Shown: piece by piece, positions 1 through 13,540 of the stretch
Position numbering within the stretch: the first letter of the stretch is position 1
How the letters are laid out: the number at the start of each line of letters is the position of its first letter
Assembly (NCBI GenBank): GCA_003550305.1
Contig: QKYT01000512.1
Span: 23,488-87,487, forward strand
Length of the DNA: 64,000 nt
Source of the DNA: Glomus cerebriforme
Lineage: Eukaryota > Glomeromycota > Glomeromycetes > Glomerales > Glomeraceae
Reading direction: 5' to 3'
Notes under the pieces: model-generated
The model's database searches: none
Told to the model about the DNA's origin: nothing
What the model saw: only the letters and a program-made list of their open reading frames with translations
Made by a program: the position numbers and the translations under genes

Positions 1-3000
1 TTAAACATTTTAAGTAAAAGAAAAAAAATAATAAATTTAAATATAGAATACAAAATTTGTTAATCGTTGATAATAATATTCTTTATTAAATATTCTTTTT
101 TTTATATTATTTTATATTATTTTATCCGTTATTTTATTCTTATTTATTCTTTCTAAATTAATTATCTAAATTAATTGATAAAAATTTTTTTCTTTATTTT
201 TTTTTTTTTTAATTTTCTCTTTAAAGATTCATTTGATATTCTTTTTCCAAATAAGGATATATTTTTTTTCTCCTTACATTTACATTTACATCATTCTTTT
301 AAATGTATCTAGAATTCTAGAATCCTAATATAAAAGAAGTTTTATTGGTTGAATAAATAATAAAAACAAGTCCAATAGTTATTTTTAAATTTGATTTTTC
401 TACGTAATTCCATAACACATATACAATGATACCCCCAAGTTGTGTACTTTAGACAATGTTCGAAGGACAAAGAACAATGTCCAATAATGATAATGCTTCT
501 AAATGGGAATATTGTCCACTTCAATAGAAGATGTTTTAGTAAAAAGCAGCCAAGTTCATTTACAAAAATGGTAACCAAAACAGTTCTGCGCACGCGTTTT
601 CAAATTAAATTAACTTTAAATTTTTTTTTTTTCAAGAAAAATAAAATGTTAAAAATAAAATTCTAAAATTCTAAAATTCTTATTCTTTATATTCTCTTAT
701 TATTTTGATATATGAACATATATGAGATATAATATTAATGTTCTTGAAAGAATTTCGATAATATATATCAATTATTTATTATTATTTTTTTTCTCATAAT
801 CATTAATAATTTTTGCACTACAATACGTCTCATATTAATTCTTAACTCTGAATAAAAAAACCAAAAAAAGTATCTCACGTTTTAAACTTACATAAGAAAA
901 TTAAAAATTTATTTTATTTTGATTTGTAATGTTAAAATACACACATATATAAATATACATTGTATTTATTTTTTTTTTTAAAAAAAACGGCTTAAACCGA
1001 ACCAAATAATTTGAATAATTTGAAATATTTAAAATTATCTAATGATAACAGATAACAAATTTCATAATTTAAAAGATTTGACAGGTTTCCCTCTTCTTGC
1101 ACGACAGTTAAATTTTTTTTTTTTTTTAAAAAAAAACAATTAATATTATCCAAAAAAAAAATCCATTAGTAGATTATTCATAATTGGTAGTTTTTAAAAT
1201 TAATATTTTTCAAATCAATTAAAATAATAAATATCATTTATATAGATAATAGTATTTTGCATAATTGTTTGTTTGTTACGTTTTTATCATATCAGGACAT
1301 TATTAAAAATATAGTTAATGTTTTGGTATTACAATTTTTCAGTGAGTAATTTGTACTGTGCCATGCATGAAAAATCATATATATTAAAAATCTTGCATGT
1401 TTTTTTTATATGTATTATTTTCAAGGGTTTATCATTTTAACATTTTTGAACATTATTGTACCTGGCTTATCAACTCCCGCCAAAAAGATACCAATTAATT
1501 ATTTGTTAAGTTATAAATTATAATGATAATGCATTCAAATGCATTAGGTTAGGTAAATTGAGCCATATAATTGATAATGTAATAAACAAATACTTGTTAC
1601 ATAATTTGCTAAAGTTACTATTAATAATATACTTGTCAAGTTATTTTTATTTTTACATTTAGGTTTTTCTGCGAAACACTAAAGACAGGGGTTAAGTTGA
1701 ACAATGGCTAAATTTACATAAACCTCCAAAAGGTTTCATTTTTTTTTTTTTTTTTCCTTCCTCTCTCTAACTTAATTGATACTCCGAATCTACAGATATC
1801 TTTTTTTTTAAACTATATTCTTTGTTTTAATTTTTTTTCATCTAAAAAAATATCTCTAGATTTCATTCAATTATTGGTCAAATCATTTCGTAATTATAAA
1901 TAAATGTAACACATGTTACACATGTAATACAAACCACTTGACACATAGACTTGTAGATGATTGGTTTTTTTAAAAAAAAATAGGAATTACTTTTTTAATT
2001 GGATGACACAAATTCCTTAGTTAATTCTTATTGATTCTTATTGATTATTTCAATTAGTCATTCAAACTCTTTAGAAACGAGATATTACCGAAAATTTAAA
2101 CATATCTCAATAACGAAAGAAATGTCGAGATAATTAACATATTTTTGTAGAATAAATTTTTTTTTGGTTTTGCCCGTTGTAATTGATGTGCTCCGTGAGC
2201 CTATTATAAAAGATGATATGCTGTTGTGTATTCTGCATATCATTGGGTTCGGATTTAATTTCATGTATAATAGGAAAACAAAAAATACATTAGTACACAA
2301 GCCGCAGGTAATAATCTTTTAGCACGAACAGAACGACGAGTTAAAGACGGAATCCGCCGTAATAAAGTTCAAACTAACCATATAATTTATCATAATTTAA
2401 CATGTGAGTAACAACTGAAAAGAAAATCTTTTTTCCTCGGTTTGTTAAATTCATCTTTTTTCTAAAGGTAAATCGTTAACATATGAAATTATTTATGCAA
2501 ATAATATTCGACGATCATAACTTCTTGCATACAAACATTTATAACTTGTCCTGTTATTTTTTTTGCGCGATGCAAAATACTAATCATAATCCACATGTTA
2601 CTTTACGTCGGTAGTACTTTTTTAATTTTCTCCGACGCGAATAAATGAATTAAATGTGTAATACGTTATTTTATTTATTTATTTCATATGGTCAGCTAAT
2701 CAGCTAATCAAGTTTCAAACTACTTCCATTTCGGTTCATTAATTTTATTAAAAATAAAACTAGCGTTAATATAAAAATAGATATAAACGTTTTTTTATAT
2801 ATGATGTGTTTTTTAAAAAAAATTATGACAACATTCATTATTAACAGTTAATTTATTATTATTGTTTCTTACAAAAAAAGAAATTCAATCTCTCATTTTA
2901 ACTATAGTAATTCAATAACCGATTATGAAAGTCATTCTAAAATTTCAGATTATTCTATCGAATTCCTAAAATAATAAACTCAAAAAAAACGGTCATAACA

Positions 3001-3925
3001 TATTACTTATGATAAACTTTATTTGGTAATTGTAAAAAAAAAAAAAAATTATTTTATTTTTAACCATTCTAAAGAAAAAAAGAAATATTACGACATAAAC
3101 ATTTACTATTTTTGAAATTATGTAAATTTAAATGGAATTATTTTTATATATATATATTATATTTATCTGAACGTGTAAAAAAAATAGATGTATGTATTTA
3201 TTTAAACTGTAACATGATCCGTGCAAAACCTGAACGTTTTGTTCTGTAAACAATCTGTGTAATTTAAACTGTTAAATATTGATTTGTTAAAAAAAAATTA
3301 CTTGTATTTTAAAAATATAAAATAAAGTCAGTAATTAATGTCAAGAAACATTTCAACAATTTTTTAATGCAGGTAATAAATTAAGTATACTCTAAATATG
3401 GTAATTTCGAAACATTCATCCCACGCGGAGGAATCATATAATATGCGTTCATTGATTGGATAAAATTCAGACTTGTTTGAAAAAAAAAATTTTTTTTTTT
3501 TTTTTTATATTTATATTAAATTATATTATTATTATTATTATTCTATTTCTATCGTATTTCCGTGCGGTAATACCAATGTATCTAATCATTTTTATAAATA
3601 ACCCATTTTTATTATTCCTATTACTGTAATTAGTGATCAAATATTGATGCAGATACGTAATTGAAAAGGGAGCGCAAATCCTTTTTTTTTTTTTATATTG
3701 ATTTAAATAATTTATTAAAATTTTAAAATATATTAATTTACTTTATAGAAAGGTCACACAACAGTTCATACATATTATAATAGAATTAGAGTAACAAATG
3801 AGCTAAAATAATTTAGGATGATTAATTTTTATTGTTCAAATATAATGTACATTAAATTTTTTTTTTTATACCAATTTAATATATGAAAATAATTTTATTT
3901 ATATGGGGACTATTTTATATTTTCC
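1..3925. other. Gene-free A+T-rich DNA
   Basis: I see no convincing gene here. Short open frames near 342-666 and 2085-2300 have no recognisable domain and are rich in Phe, Lys and Ile, as expected by chance at this base composition. The stretch holds many T-tract/A-tract homopolymers (for example around 965-990 and 1110-1136) and scattered CpG dinucleotides, unlike the CpG-poor blocks further on. Confidence 0.5.
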
Positions 3926-3934
3926 TATAAATAA
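3926..3934 (+). promoter_or_regulatory. Candidate TATA box (TATAAATAA)
   Basis: A clean TATAAATAA lies about 430 bases before the chosen start of the histidine-rich gene at 4365. It is followed by an unusually CpG-containing stretch (3935-3990) that would fit a transcription start region. The implied leader of roughly 400 bases is long and pyrimidine-rich. Assignment is from sequence only. Confidence 0.35.
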
Positions 3935-4364
3935 GTCGTGGTATGCGGCACGCTCAATCTTTCTTCACTCAAACAAAGAGGTCCGTCTGTTTTCTTTTTG
4001 TTCTCTAACCATAAATAAAAAATTTTTCATAATTTTTATTCGTCTTATTAAGTGGTAAATCGGTTCTTCTTCCACGATATTGACTTTATTCAAGAGATTA
4101 AAACAAAAAATCCTTTTTTTGATACCTTTTTAACCATTCAAGTTATTCTTTTAAAAAAATTTTTAAAGACCTTTGTTTCTTAAAACAACAAACCGTTTTT
4201 TTTTACTAGTTTTTTTTTCTTATAAAAACTTGGTCACTTTTTTTTACGATTATTTTCTTTTTCGTTTAACGATTTTTATAATACAAGAAAAAATAAAACT
4301 TTTTTTTTTTTCAATCCATAAAAACAAACCTCTTTTTACTTTTAAAAAAACAAATATTTCAAAA

Positions 4365-4826
4365 ATGAAAATGAAGAATAATATGTTCTCTCGCAACCGT
4401 AAAATTCATAACCCATTCAAAAAGAGAAATTCTTCAAGTAAATCAAATTCACATGCCGCTTATCATCAAAATGTAATAAGTGCCTTGGGAGGAATACCAC
4501 ATGATTACGATTTCGATTACGGTTCAACAACAGAAACCCCAACAGTATACTCTTCAAGGAGAAGTTCAATTTATTGCGGATCTTCACATCAAAGTCCTCC
4601 GACTCATGTATATTCATTCTATCCAGAACCTCATCATAATTTCCTTGCCGTCGCTACGCATACACATCATCATCATAATGATAAATGTTGTCATGATGCT
4701 AATTGTAAACAATATAAACAATCAAAAAGAAATAGTTCTGATTCTTATAACCCACGACGAAGTTTTACTGGATTTAAACTTTGGTTACGATTAACTTGGG
4801 TAAAGGTTGGTAGAACCTTCCGTTAA
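4365..4826 (+). CDS. Histidine/serine-rich hypothetical protein
   Basis: I do not recognise this family. The open frame extends upstream to 4173, but those residues are Phe/Lys-rich translation of a poly-T leader, so I prefer the internal ATG at 4365 (protein starts MKMKNNMFSRN, about 153 residues). The N-terminus is strongly basic (RNRKIHNPFKKR). The middle is Ser/Tyr/Pro-rich, and about residue 100-120 there is a His/Cys cluster (HTHHHHNDKCCHDANC) that could bind a metal ion; this is inference. There is no signal peptide or membrane segment. The stop at 4824-4826 is followed directly, in the +2 frame, by an acidic Asp/Tyr-rich open stretch to about 4960, so the real C-terminus may differ. 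Codon composition is less extreme than the surroundings, which supports a real gene. Confidence 0.5.
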   Translation: MKMKNNMFSRNRKIHNPFKKRNSSSKSNSHAAYHQNVISALGGIPHDYDFDYGSTTETPTVYSSRRSSIYCGSSHQSPPTHVYSFYPEPHHNFLAVATHTHHHHNDKCCHDANCKQYKQSKRNSSDSYNPRRSFTGFKLWLRLTWVKVGRTFR

Positions 4827-5327
4827 AAGATGATTACGATGATGATGATTATTATTATGAGATTGATAACGATGAGGCTAGTACTCTATCGATTAACAAA
4901 AAATTAAATTTAGATAATTATTTCTCTGGACATTTTTATTGCCGAGTAAATATATTATAAATATTATACATAGTCAAAAAAAATTTTTTAGTACATATTA
5001 AATAATCAGCGGGTTTCTTGACGCGGTGTCAAATGAATATTATATTATTATATTATTGGAATATAGACATTTATTTAATCATCATTATAGACTTTCGAAA
5101 AAACGATATATATAATCGAGAAAGAAAAAACTACACATTTTTATAATTNTTTTTTTTTTTTTTTTTATGTAAATACCCTTATAAAAAATTATTTGTAGAT
5201 TCAAAATTATTAGAATCTTTTTCTTTAGTGAATTACGTAAAGTAATTATAAAATCCACAGGATTGGATAATTATGATTCATTTTATTTATTTCACACCTC
5301 TTTTTTTTTTTTACCTTACCCTTTTAA

Positions 5328-5398
5328 TCTCTTTCCCCTTTCCCCTTTTCTCCCTTCTCCCTTTTCCCTTCTCCCTTTCCCCTTCCCCCTTTTTTTTT
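5328..5398 (+). repeat. 71-base pure pyrimidine tract
   Basis: An uninterrupted run of C and T only, with near-mirror CCCTT/TTCCC blocks, lies downstream of the histidine-rich gene. Homopyrimidine mirror tracts can adopt triplex structure; whether this one does is not known. Confidence 0.8.
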
Positions 5399-5623
5399 AA
5401 TTTCTAATTCTTTAAATTTTTTTTTTTTTAATATTCGTTTATTACAACTATATACCCTTTTCTAATGACTAATCACTAATTCCTAATTCTTAATTTACTA
5501 ATAATACTCATCAATCCTAATAGAATAGTCATTCACTTACTTTATTCACTCATTTTAATTTATTATAGTTTTTTCGCAAATTTTTAAGTTTTTATTTTTT
5601 TTTACGTTAAAAGACTTTCGATG

Positions 5624-5660
5624 ACAAACACAAACACAAACACAAACGCAAACGCAAACA
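5624..5660 (+). repeat. Microsatellite (ACAAAC)n
   Basis: Six-base repeats ACAAAC drift to GCAAAC at the right end and then run into poly-A. A separate (CAA)n run sits near 6190-6210. Confidence 0.8.
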
Positions 5661-8600
5661 AAAAAATTTTTTTACGATTTATATTTTTCGAGTTTTAAAA
5701 TTTCGTTTTTTTTTTTTTTAATTTATTTTCTTTCTCCGTCGTTTTTTTTTCAATTTAGAATTGTATATAAATTAGAGATAGAAATGTTTTCTTTTTGGAA
5801 ATGAATAATTATCGTATATATATATAATATATATTTCTTTTATTTTAAAAGCTTTGGATCTTTTAATTTTAAAGTATATATATATGTATTTTATGAAAAT
5901 TTTTTTGTTCTCCAAAAAAAAAACTCTATAATTCATTTTTTTTTCGATTTTACAAATTTAATTTTAGAAAAATTCACAAACACAAACAATAGACTTTATG
6001 AATTTTAAAGCTGAGCTTCTATTATTCACACCTTTAGAAATCACTCATTTTTACATTATTTGTATATAAGTTTTTTTAAAAATAGACGAAAAATACACAC
6101 AACCAAACAAACCATTTCTATAGATTTAAAAAGCATTTTTTCACGCATTCTTTTTTTTTTTTACACATCCATCACCTTTTCACATTAAGCAACAACAACA
6201 ACAACAACAAAAAAAATTAAGCATAATAAAAAAAAAAAAAAGAAAAGAAAAAATAGAAATTTTTTTTTTTTAAACCAATCACACAATCACCTCTTTTTTT
6301 TTTTTTCCTAATCTTTTCACACATTTCAAATCATTTTGTAAATAGAACAAAATAGAACACAACATAAAGACATAAATTGCATTTTTGAATAAATCTTTTT
6401 GCATAACACACAAAAGTTTTCGCTAAAAAAAAAAAAAAAAGTTTTAAATTTATTTTTAAATTTTTTAATTACTAAAGTTGGAACAACAATAAATTAAATT
6501 AAATTGAAACCAACAAATTGAAACATCGAAATTATCATACCGCGTAAACAATAAATTAACGCGTTTCAAAGAACCCTTTATTATTTAAAATTTCAATGTC
6601 ACAACGTTATCAAATATGTAAATATTTACTACATATGATCACAATTGAATGACGAATAAAAATTGAAAAAGCTTCGCCCAAAAAAAATTTCTTTTTATTG
6701 GCGTGGCGTAAAAATTTAATAAATAATTTTTTTTTTATTCTGGAAAGGACCGTAACCAATCATAATAAGTTAATAATTAAAGAAAAGTGACGTAATTAGT
6801 CTGATAAATGTTCCTACTAAATGTAGTGTAAAGTACGTAATATTGAGAATTTCGCATTTTTTTTTCCATTAAATGTTTTTTTTTTTGCGGTAAACTCCGA
6901 TTTAAAAATCTGTCGTTTATTTAATTTTTTATGTCATCATTTGCAATTATTAATTACTGTGCCAAAATTCGGATTGGGAAAAATCTTTTTTTAAAGTGGA
7001 CGGTAAAATGATTTACCAAAAGATTAAAAATCCTGTTAATTCTTGTTGACAATAGGAAATTTTTAATTATCAAAAGAGATTGATATTTGGAATTATCGGC
7101 CGAGTATCACATCAGGTTATACTGTACAAATACAGAGGTTTCATTGGCGTAGTTAGTAAAAGAATTAAAATATTTAAAGAATGGACTTTTTTTTTTTTTT
7201 TTGATTCTTTATTTAGATGTGATAAGATGATTTGTTTAGCGCAGTAAACGGGGTCATTGTTTCACTTTTTTACCGAAATTTTCACCCACTGTAATTTAAT
7301 TTTCTTAAATCGGTTCTTGAATAGGTTTGTATGATTGTCCCGTGCTTTCAATTGTGCATCAAAATCATGTCTTGTTTTTCTCATGAAAAATAAAAATAAA
7401 AATGAGAATGATTACAATAAATGAATATATGATTGCCATAAATCGTTTAGTAAATAATTTCCAGTTAAAAACAATTACATTCTAAACAATGATTATCATT
7501 TTTTTTAAAAAAAGAATTTTTTTTATATTAAACCAATTATTTTTGAAATCAGAATATCGAAATGAATAAATAAAATCCAAAGCGGGATTATCCCGATGAT
7601 ATTTATAATCTTACGAATTATAAAAAAAAAATAGTTGTGATTATCCGAAAGAACTTTATTGGTAAAGAGCACGGGAAGAACACGGGAAATGCATGGGCCT
7701 GAGATCTTTTATGTAGATTATTTTTATCTTATCCTCCCTCCTTTTTTTTTCTCATTTAAAAACACCTTTTAAAATGTAAATAATAATTTATCTTTTTTTC
7801 AAGAAATATTTCTTGAATTTATTTTTCTTATCAAATGCCGTATTTTACCGATAAGTATTTTAATTCATTGTATCAATAATGAGAAAATCCCATGCTTCTT
7901 TTTTCATATTTTTCATCATATATATTTTTTTTTTTGCCCCCTATTTTTAAAAAAAAAAAAATTAAAAATATTTCTTTTTTTTCTTTTTGGAAAAATTTTC
8001 CTTTTTAGAAAAATAATAATTCTTTTTTATAAACATGTTTTTGTTTTAAGATAAACTTTTTTTTTATTTCGAAACATAATCCTTATGTTGTGTGTGAAAG
8101 AAAACATGTTCTTTAAATTTCTGCATTTCATTTTCATCAGAAACAAAGTCATAAGATTAAAAAAAAAATCTTTTTTTAGTTTTAACTTGAAACCTTTAAT
8201 TGGAAATCCAATTTATTTTCGGAAATAACAATAAAAATTGATGCACAAGTCATGTGGGAATCTCTTTCATGGAATTTTCATTCGGAACGGAATACCTATA
8301 AAAAATTTTTTTAAATATAATAATGATTTACAATTGATTTTTCTATATAAATAGTTTAACCAATACGCCACGGTTTGATTGGATTCATTTTTTAGGAATT
8401 TCATTGTAAATCTTTATGATTTCCTTTTTAGTCAAACTTGTGAACTTTGTGGCAAGAAAAAAAAGTTTTTTTTCTTTCAAAAGAAATTTCTATCATTTTT
8501 GTTTTAACTTGGAAAAAGTTATTTCCAATTAATAAAAATGATTAATTTAACTATAATAGGTCTCGGAGTTGATTTTGTTATTATTACTACTATTATGAAA

Positions 8601-11600
8601 ATATTTTTAAATGAGCCAAGACTCTAATATTATTTTGACTCAGTGATAACTCGGTATAATTAATTATTATTACCTTATTTAAGTATTCGAGTAACATATA
8701 GAAACCTATATTGAAAGGGTCATTCGATTTAATTGTCTAATTTGGTAATCGCTTAAGTAAAGAGATAACGCCTCAAATGTCATCATATTACATATTTAGA
8801 ATGGTATTACTATTTAAACCCATTCAAAAATATCATATTAACATAATGAATATCGCCACGATTGACAATTAGTATGGCTTGGCTTTTTAAGAATATTCAG
8901 AATATTCTTTAGAATTGGTACGTCATTTTTTTTTTTTTTAGGATGTATAAATTTAGAAAATCTTTTATTGTAAATTTACAATGATATTATGGATTTTAGA
9001 ATTTATTACGGCCAGAATTAAGTTACATAATTTCTAAACAAATTTTTTAGAATAATTAAAAAAGACGAATTTTTTTTACAGTTCATAGATAAGAAATGAT
9101 AATCTTTTAAAGAACTTGCTTCAATTCTCGCTTCGGGATGTTCGTTCCGTTATTGAATTAAACTTTAATTACTTTATTTAATTGATAAAGTAATCATTAT
9201 TTAAATTGTCTCAATTAAGTCAATAGTAATTAAGTCAATAGTAATTAAATCAATGGTAATATTATAAATATTACCAATCTATTTCTTTTTTTAATTGTTT
9301 CGTAACAAGTTTTTCCTGTTGTCTTTAAACGTTTCTTCCATAACAATCTTCGGTTTTGAAGATTTTTACCTCAATATTAAATACCTTTAACAAATATGGG
9401 TTCATTCAAATTTATCAATCTTTTGATTGAACTCCATTAACTCCATTATTACGTAATTTGTATTTTAAAAATAAATACATGGTATTTTTTTTTTTAATTT
9501 AGGGTATCCGATTCACAATATTAAATTCCCTTTCTATGAATTAAAGCCGCATGCCTCCATCCTGTTTATACCTTTATTAAGATTTAAACTTTTTTTTTTT
9601 TTTTTTTTTTTTGAATAAAATTCTAAAAAAAAAAAATGCAAGAATAGGTTCATTAATNAATTAAATGGGAGAAAAAAAAAAAAAAAAAAGAGATGATAAT
9701 AAATTACTAATATATTTAAAACTTTATAGTTAAAACTTTATATAAATAGAAGAATCAATTAAATTTTTTTTTTCTTCTCCTTATAATGATATCATTCATT
9801 GTCTCATTATTATTTATTTATATTAACAAGTTATCTAAACCTAAAATAATAGATAAAAGATATGATTATTTATTTATTATTTTTCAATGAAAGGTGATGC
9901 GAATTACAGAATACACTCAAATTGAGAAATAATTTGTCATTCATTGTACAAAACTTTTTTTTCTCATTACCAAGTTTTCTGGTCACTCGAACTTTAAAAA
10001 AGTTATAATAAACTTTAAAAAAAGTTATTATAAATTAACGCCAAAATGAACTTACAATATAAAAACCTGTTTAATTTCTTACATCCCCTTATTTTGATGA
10101 TCAAAATAAAAGAAAGTTTAAAAAAAGAGAGACAATGATTTAGTCACGACAATCAATCATTTGACACTTACTAAATGAGAGAAAAATCCAAATAAGAGCA
10201 ATAAGAGTATCTTTAATGGAAAGATTAATTTAAATTCAAGATTCATTTCAAGAAAAAAAAATAATAATTTTATTAAGGTTTTATCCAAATCAAGCAACTC
10301 GTAATTAAAATTATTTATTTATTTTTTTGTTATAAAAAAAATTCCTGTTTGAAATAAAATAATTTTTCGTTTAGGGTAATTCATTTAATATGATCATTTC
10401 GATACACAACTTCATTTATTACAACGTACAATAATTAACTTTAAATTCGATTTTAGAAGTATTAATTAAGTCTTGTGAACAAAAAAAAAACTTTGTATAC
10501 TCTTCTTTTTAAATCACCAAATCTTATTAAGGATTTCTTTATTGAGGTTATTTGCATTTATTAAATGTTAAATTCCGGATTTTTAAAGTAAACCAAGATA
10601 GAATAACAAGAATTTGACAAGTATTTAACCGTTATTTAAACTTTATTAAAGTTAAAGAATTTATCAAGATATCGCGAGTCTTTATTAAATCATATTGCAT
10701 ATTATCAGATATCTTTAAAACAATCGTAATAAAACGTGTACATTTTAATCATACCCTTTTTCAGTATCAGATAATGTTTTAGCTTCTTAATAAATTTAAC
10801 CGTGCATGAAAAAATGTAGTATATACAGAATTGTAATGTATTTTATATTTATGGTTAATATTTCTAAATCTTAATTTCTTGTCAAATAATTTATTAACCT
10901 TTAACTGGTTTGAACTCATTTTGAATATTTCCCGCTGTGAATTTCTTGTCATACTATACGGCTTATTATTAGAAAATTCCAGGCATTTTTAATCAACGAA
11001 TCAACGATCGTTATATAACCACGAGAATTAAATTTATTCGAATTATTCGATTAAGATTTTCCACAATGCCACACAACTCATTAGCCACATACGCCACACT
11101 CGGATGTAACTATGTAAGCCACAACAGAATTTTTCGTCCGACGTTTTATTTTTTTTTTAGCCACCTTAAAAATTTTTTTTTTTCGTTTCAGATTTTCTTT
11201 TTTTCTTTTTTTACAAATTTGACAAATTTGACCAAATGAAATTTTTTTCAAACTGCAGTTTCAAAAGTTATGCCGAAAAGGGAAAAAAAAAATAAATTTG
11301 GTTACTTATGTTGTAAAAAAAATGATATATTCCGAGTTAAAGTTGTGCAAATTTTATTCCATGATTTCCCGCTAATTTGCTAATTTATCACCACCCATAC
11401 GGCCATACTACCTGAGTATTAATTTAATTAATAAAATTCTCTTCCCCCATACATTTTTGTTTTTTCTGCGCGTTAATGAATGAACAAATGTAAAAAAAAT
11501 TTTGTATTGTCTTTGAATGAAGAAAACAAATAAAAAACATAAGCCTTTCAAATATTCAATTAATTGCATTTGTACAATATTCTATAATACAAATTATTTA

Positions 11601-12400
11601 AGAATCAGTTTACGAACGAATTCAAGTTATATCTGAAACGAAAAAAAAAATATTCCCACTGTATTATGGCATCTAATGATATTTAAGGGTATTTAGGGGG
11701 GGTTAAGGTACTAAAAAGGAATCTCAAATCTCAATATCCCCAACAATTTGGAATGTTTTTTTTAAACATGCATGCATACTGATAATCGAAAGAGAAAAGA
11801 AGTTATGCAAATGTTTAGAAGATATATACAAACAAATAAAACTGCGCATTTTTTTTTTATATCACAGAATCATTATTATTACACGACTTATTTATTATAC
11901 AGTATGTTTTTTTAATGCAACTTCGCGCTTGTAAAATACAAAATATTTTTTTGATTATCAAATCACTGTTTTTTGATGGATTTACTAAATTTCGAAATAT
12001 AAAAAAATTATAAGGATTTAAATTTGGAATTTGGAATTTTTTTTTTCAAGTTCGCGCAACATTGCCCACAGTTTATATTTTCATCGCTCTGAATACATAA
12101 TATATACGGTATTTTATTATATTATTTTAGCGAATAATTAGTAATTAGTTTCCGTACTTGATTGTGTTAGGTTGCCCTTTTTATGTTCAAGGAGCCGGTC
12201 ATGTATTGTGCCATTTTTATGACCAAGGAGCTATGTGCTTTGTTCTTTTTTTTATAACCAAGAAGTTATTCATACGTTGATGATACTCTGTCTTTTTTAT
12301 TGCCAAAAAAAAAATCATGTCCCTAATACTGTAGTGTGAAAATGTATGTTCTGACGGAATAATCTAACTATGATGAAATATTATCCATCCTCTATACCGA
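5661..12400. other. Gene-free A+T-rich DNA with ordinary CpG content
   Basis: No open frame of credible coding character was found on either strand. It holds long poly-T and poly-A runs (longest around 9590-9612), one ambiguous base (9658), and a cluster of GCCACA words at 11,070-11,125. CpG dinucleotides occur regularly, in contrast to the following block. Confidence 0.5.
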
Positions 12401-13286
12401 ATTTTCTATGTCCACCGCTAACCAAAACTTATATTTTAAAATAGTTTCAGCAGTAGTATTCAACAATTTCTAGAATAAAAAAAATCTGTCTATAGTTTTA
12501 TTAAATTTTTTAGTATTATTATTAGTATGTAAAAAATAATAATTCAATAGCATTTATAGCAATTACTTGTGATCTTAATATAAAAAAATATTTATGAATC
12601 CAGATTATTTATTATAATAAATTTAGCTCATAGTCTCATACTATTTAACATCAAAAGGATTAGATAGCAAATTATATAATTATTTAGATAGTAAAATTGA
12701 AGTAATCAATAAAAGTTATTAGATTTTAAATTTATGATAATTTATAAATTAAAAATTATAAATCAGTTATTTTCAAGCAATATTTTAAAATTTTTATTTG
12801 CATATTTGGCTTTAACTTATTAAATAAAAATATAAATAAAAATCAAAAGTAAAAAATTTAATCTAAAATAAAAAAAAAATTGCAAATAATAATAAAATTA
12901 TAAAATTTACTAGATTTAATACTTTAACTTTAAATAAAAATTATAGGTTTAAAAATATACTAATATAAAAATTATATTATAATTATAATAATAATTTAAA
13001 AAAGAATACTATTAATCTTAACTGGAATATAATTTTCTTCTCTTTTCCTAAAATTAATTTAAAAATTTTAATTTAATAAAACTTTTTCTTTTTATAAATT
13101 TATATATATATAATTTTATTTTCAAAATAATATTAAATTAAAAAATTCAAATAAAAAAAAAAAAGAATATAATTGTTTTTAATTAAGTTTAATTATTTTC
13201 TTTAAAAAATTAATATAAAATTATATTTTATTTTTCTTAAGTAATAAATAAATTCTAAATATTTAATATTTAAAATTAAGGGTTTT

Positions 13287-13540
13287 TATTTTCTGTGCAC
13301 CTGCACAGAGTGCACCGTGTGATATATAATGCATGGTAACAAATAGGATTTTCATATCAAAAATAAACTAAGTTCAAAAAATAAGTGATAAAAATTAAAC
13401 ATGGTGGACGTTGATATAGGTAACACCTAACCCTAACCTAACTATAACCTAATCCTAACCTAATCCTAACCTAATCCTAACCTAACACTAACCTAACACT
13501 AACTCCACTAGGATGCATGCTGTACAGGTGCATAAAATAC
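13287..13540. mobile_element. TIR element enclosing telomere-like repeats
   Basis: The left end reads TATTTTCTGTGCACCTGCAC and the reverse complement of the right end reads TATTTTATGCACCTGTACAG, so the ends are inverted repeats over about 20 bases with few differences. The interior carries the C-rich telomere-like array. I could not define a target-site duplication, so the exact ends are approximate and the superfamily is unknown. Confidence 0.5.
13426..13503 (+). repeat. Interstitial telomere-like array (CCTAAC variants)
   Basis: About twelve units of CCTAA, CCTAACC, CCTAATC and CACTAAC type occur head to tail in one orientation. Canonical fungal telomeres are CCCTAA; here most units have lost or changed one C, so this is a degenerate interstitial array, not an active chromosome end. 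Confidence 0.75.

Noticed and set aside
342..666. Overlapping open frames on both strands
   Set aside because: No domain, no splice context and poly-Phe/Lys composition; expected by chance.
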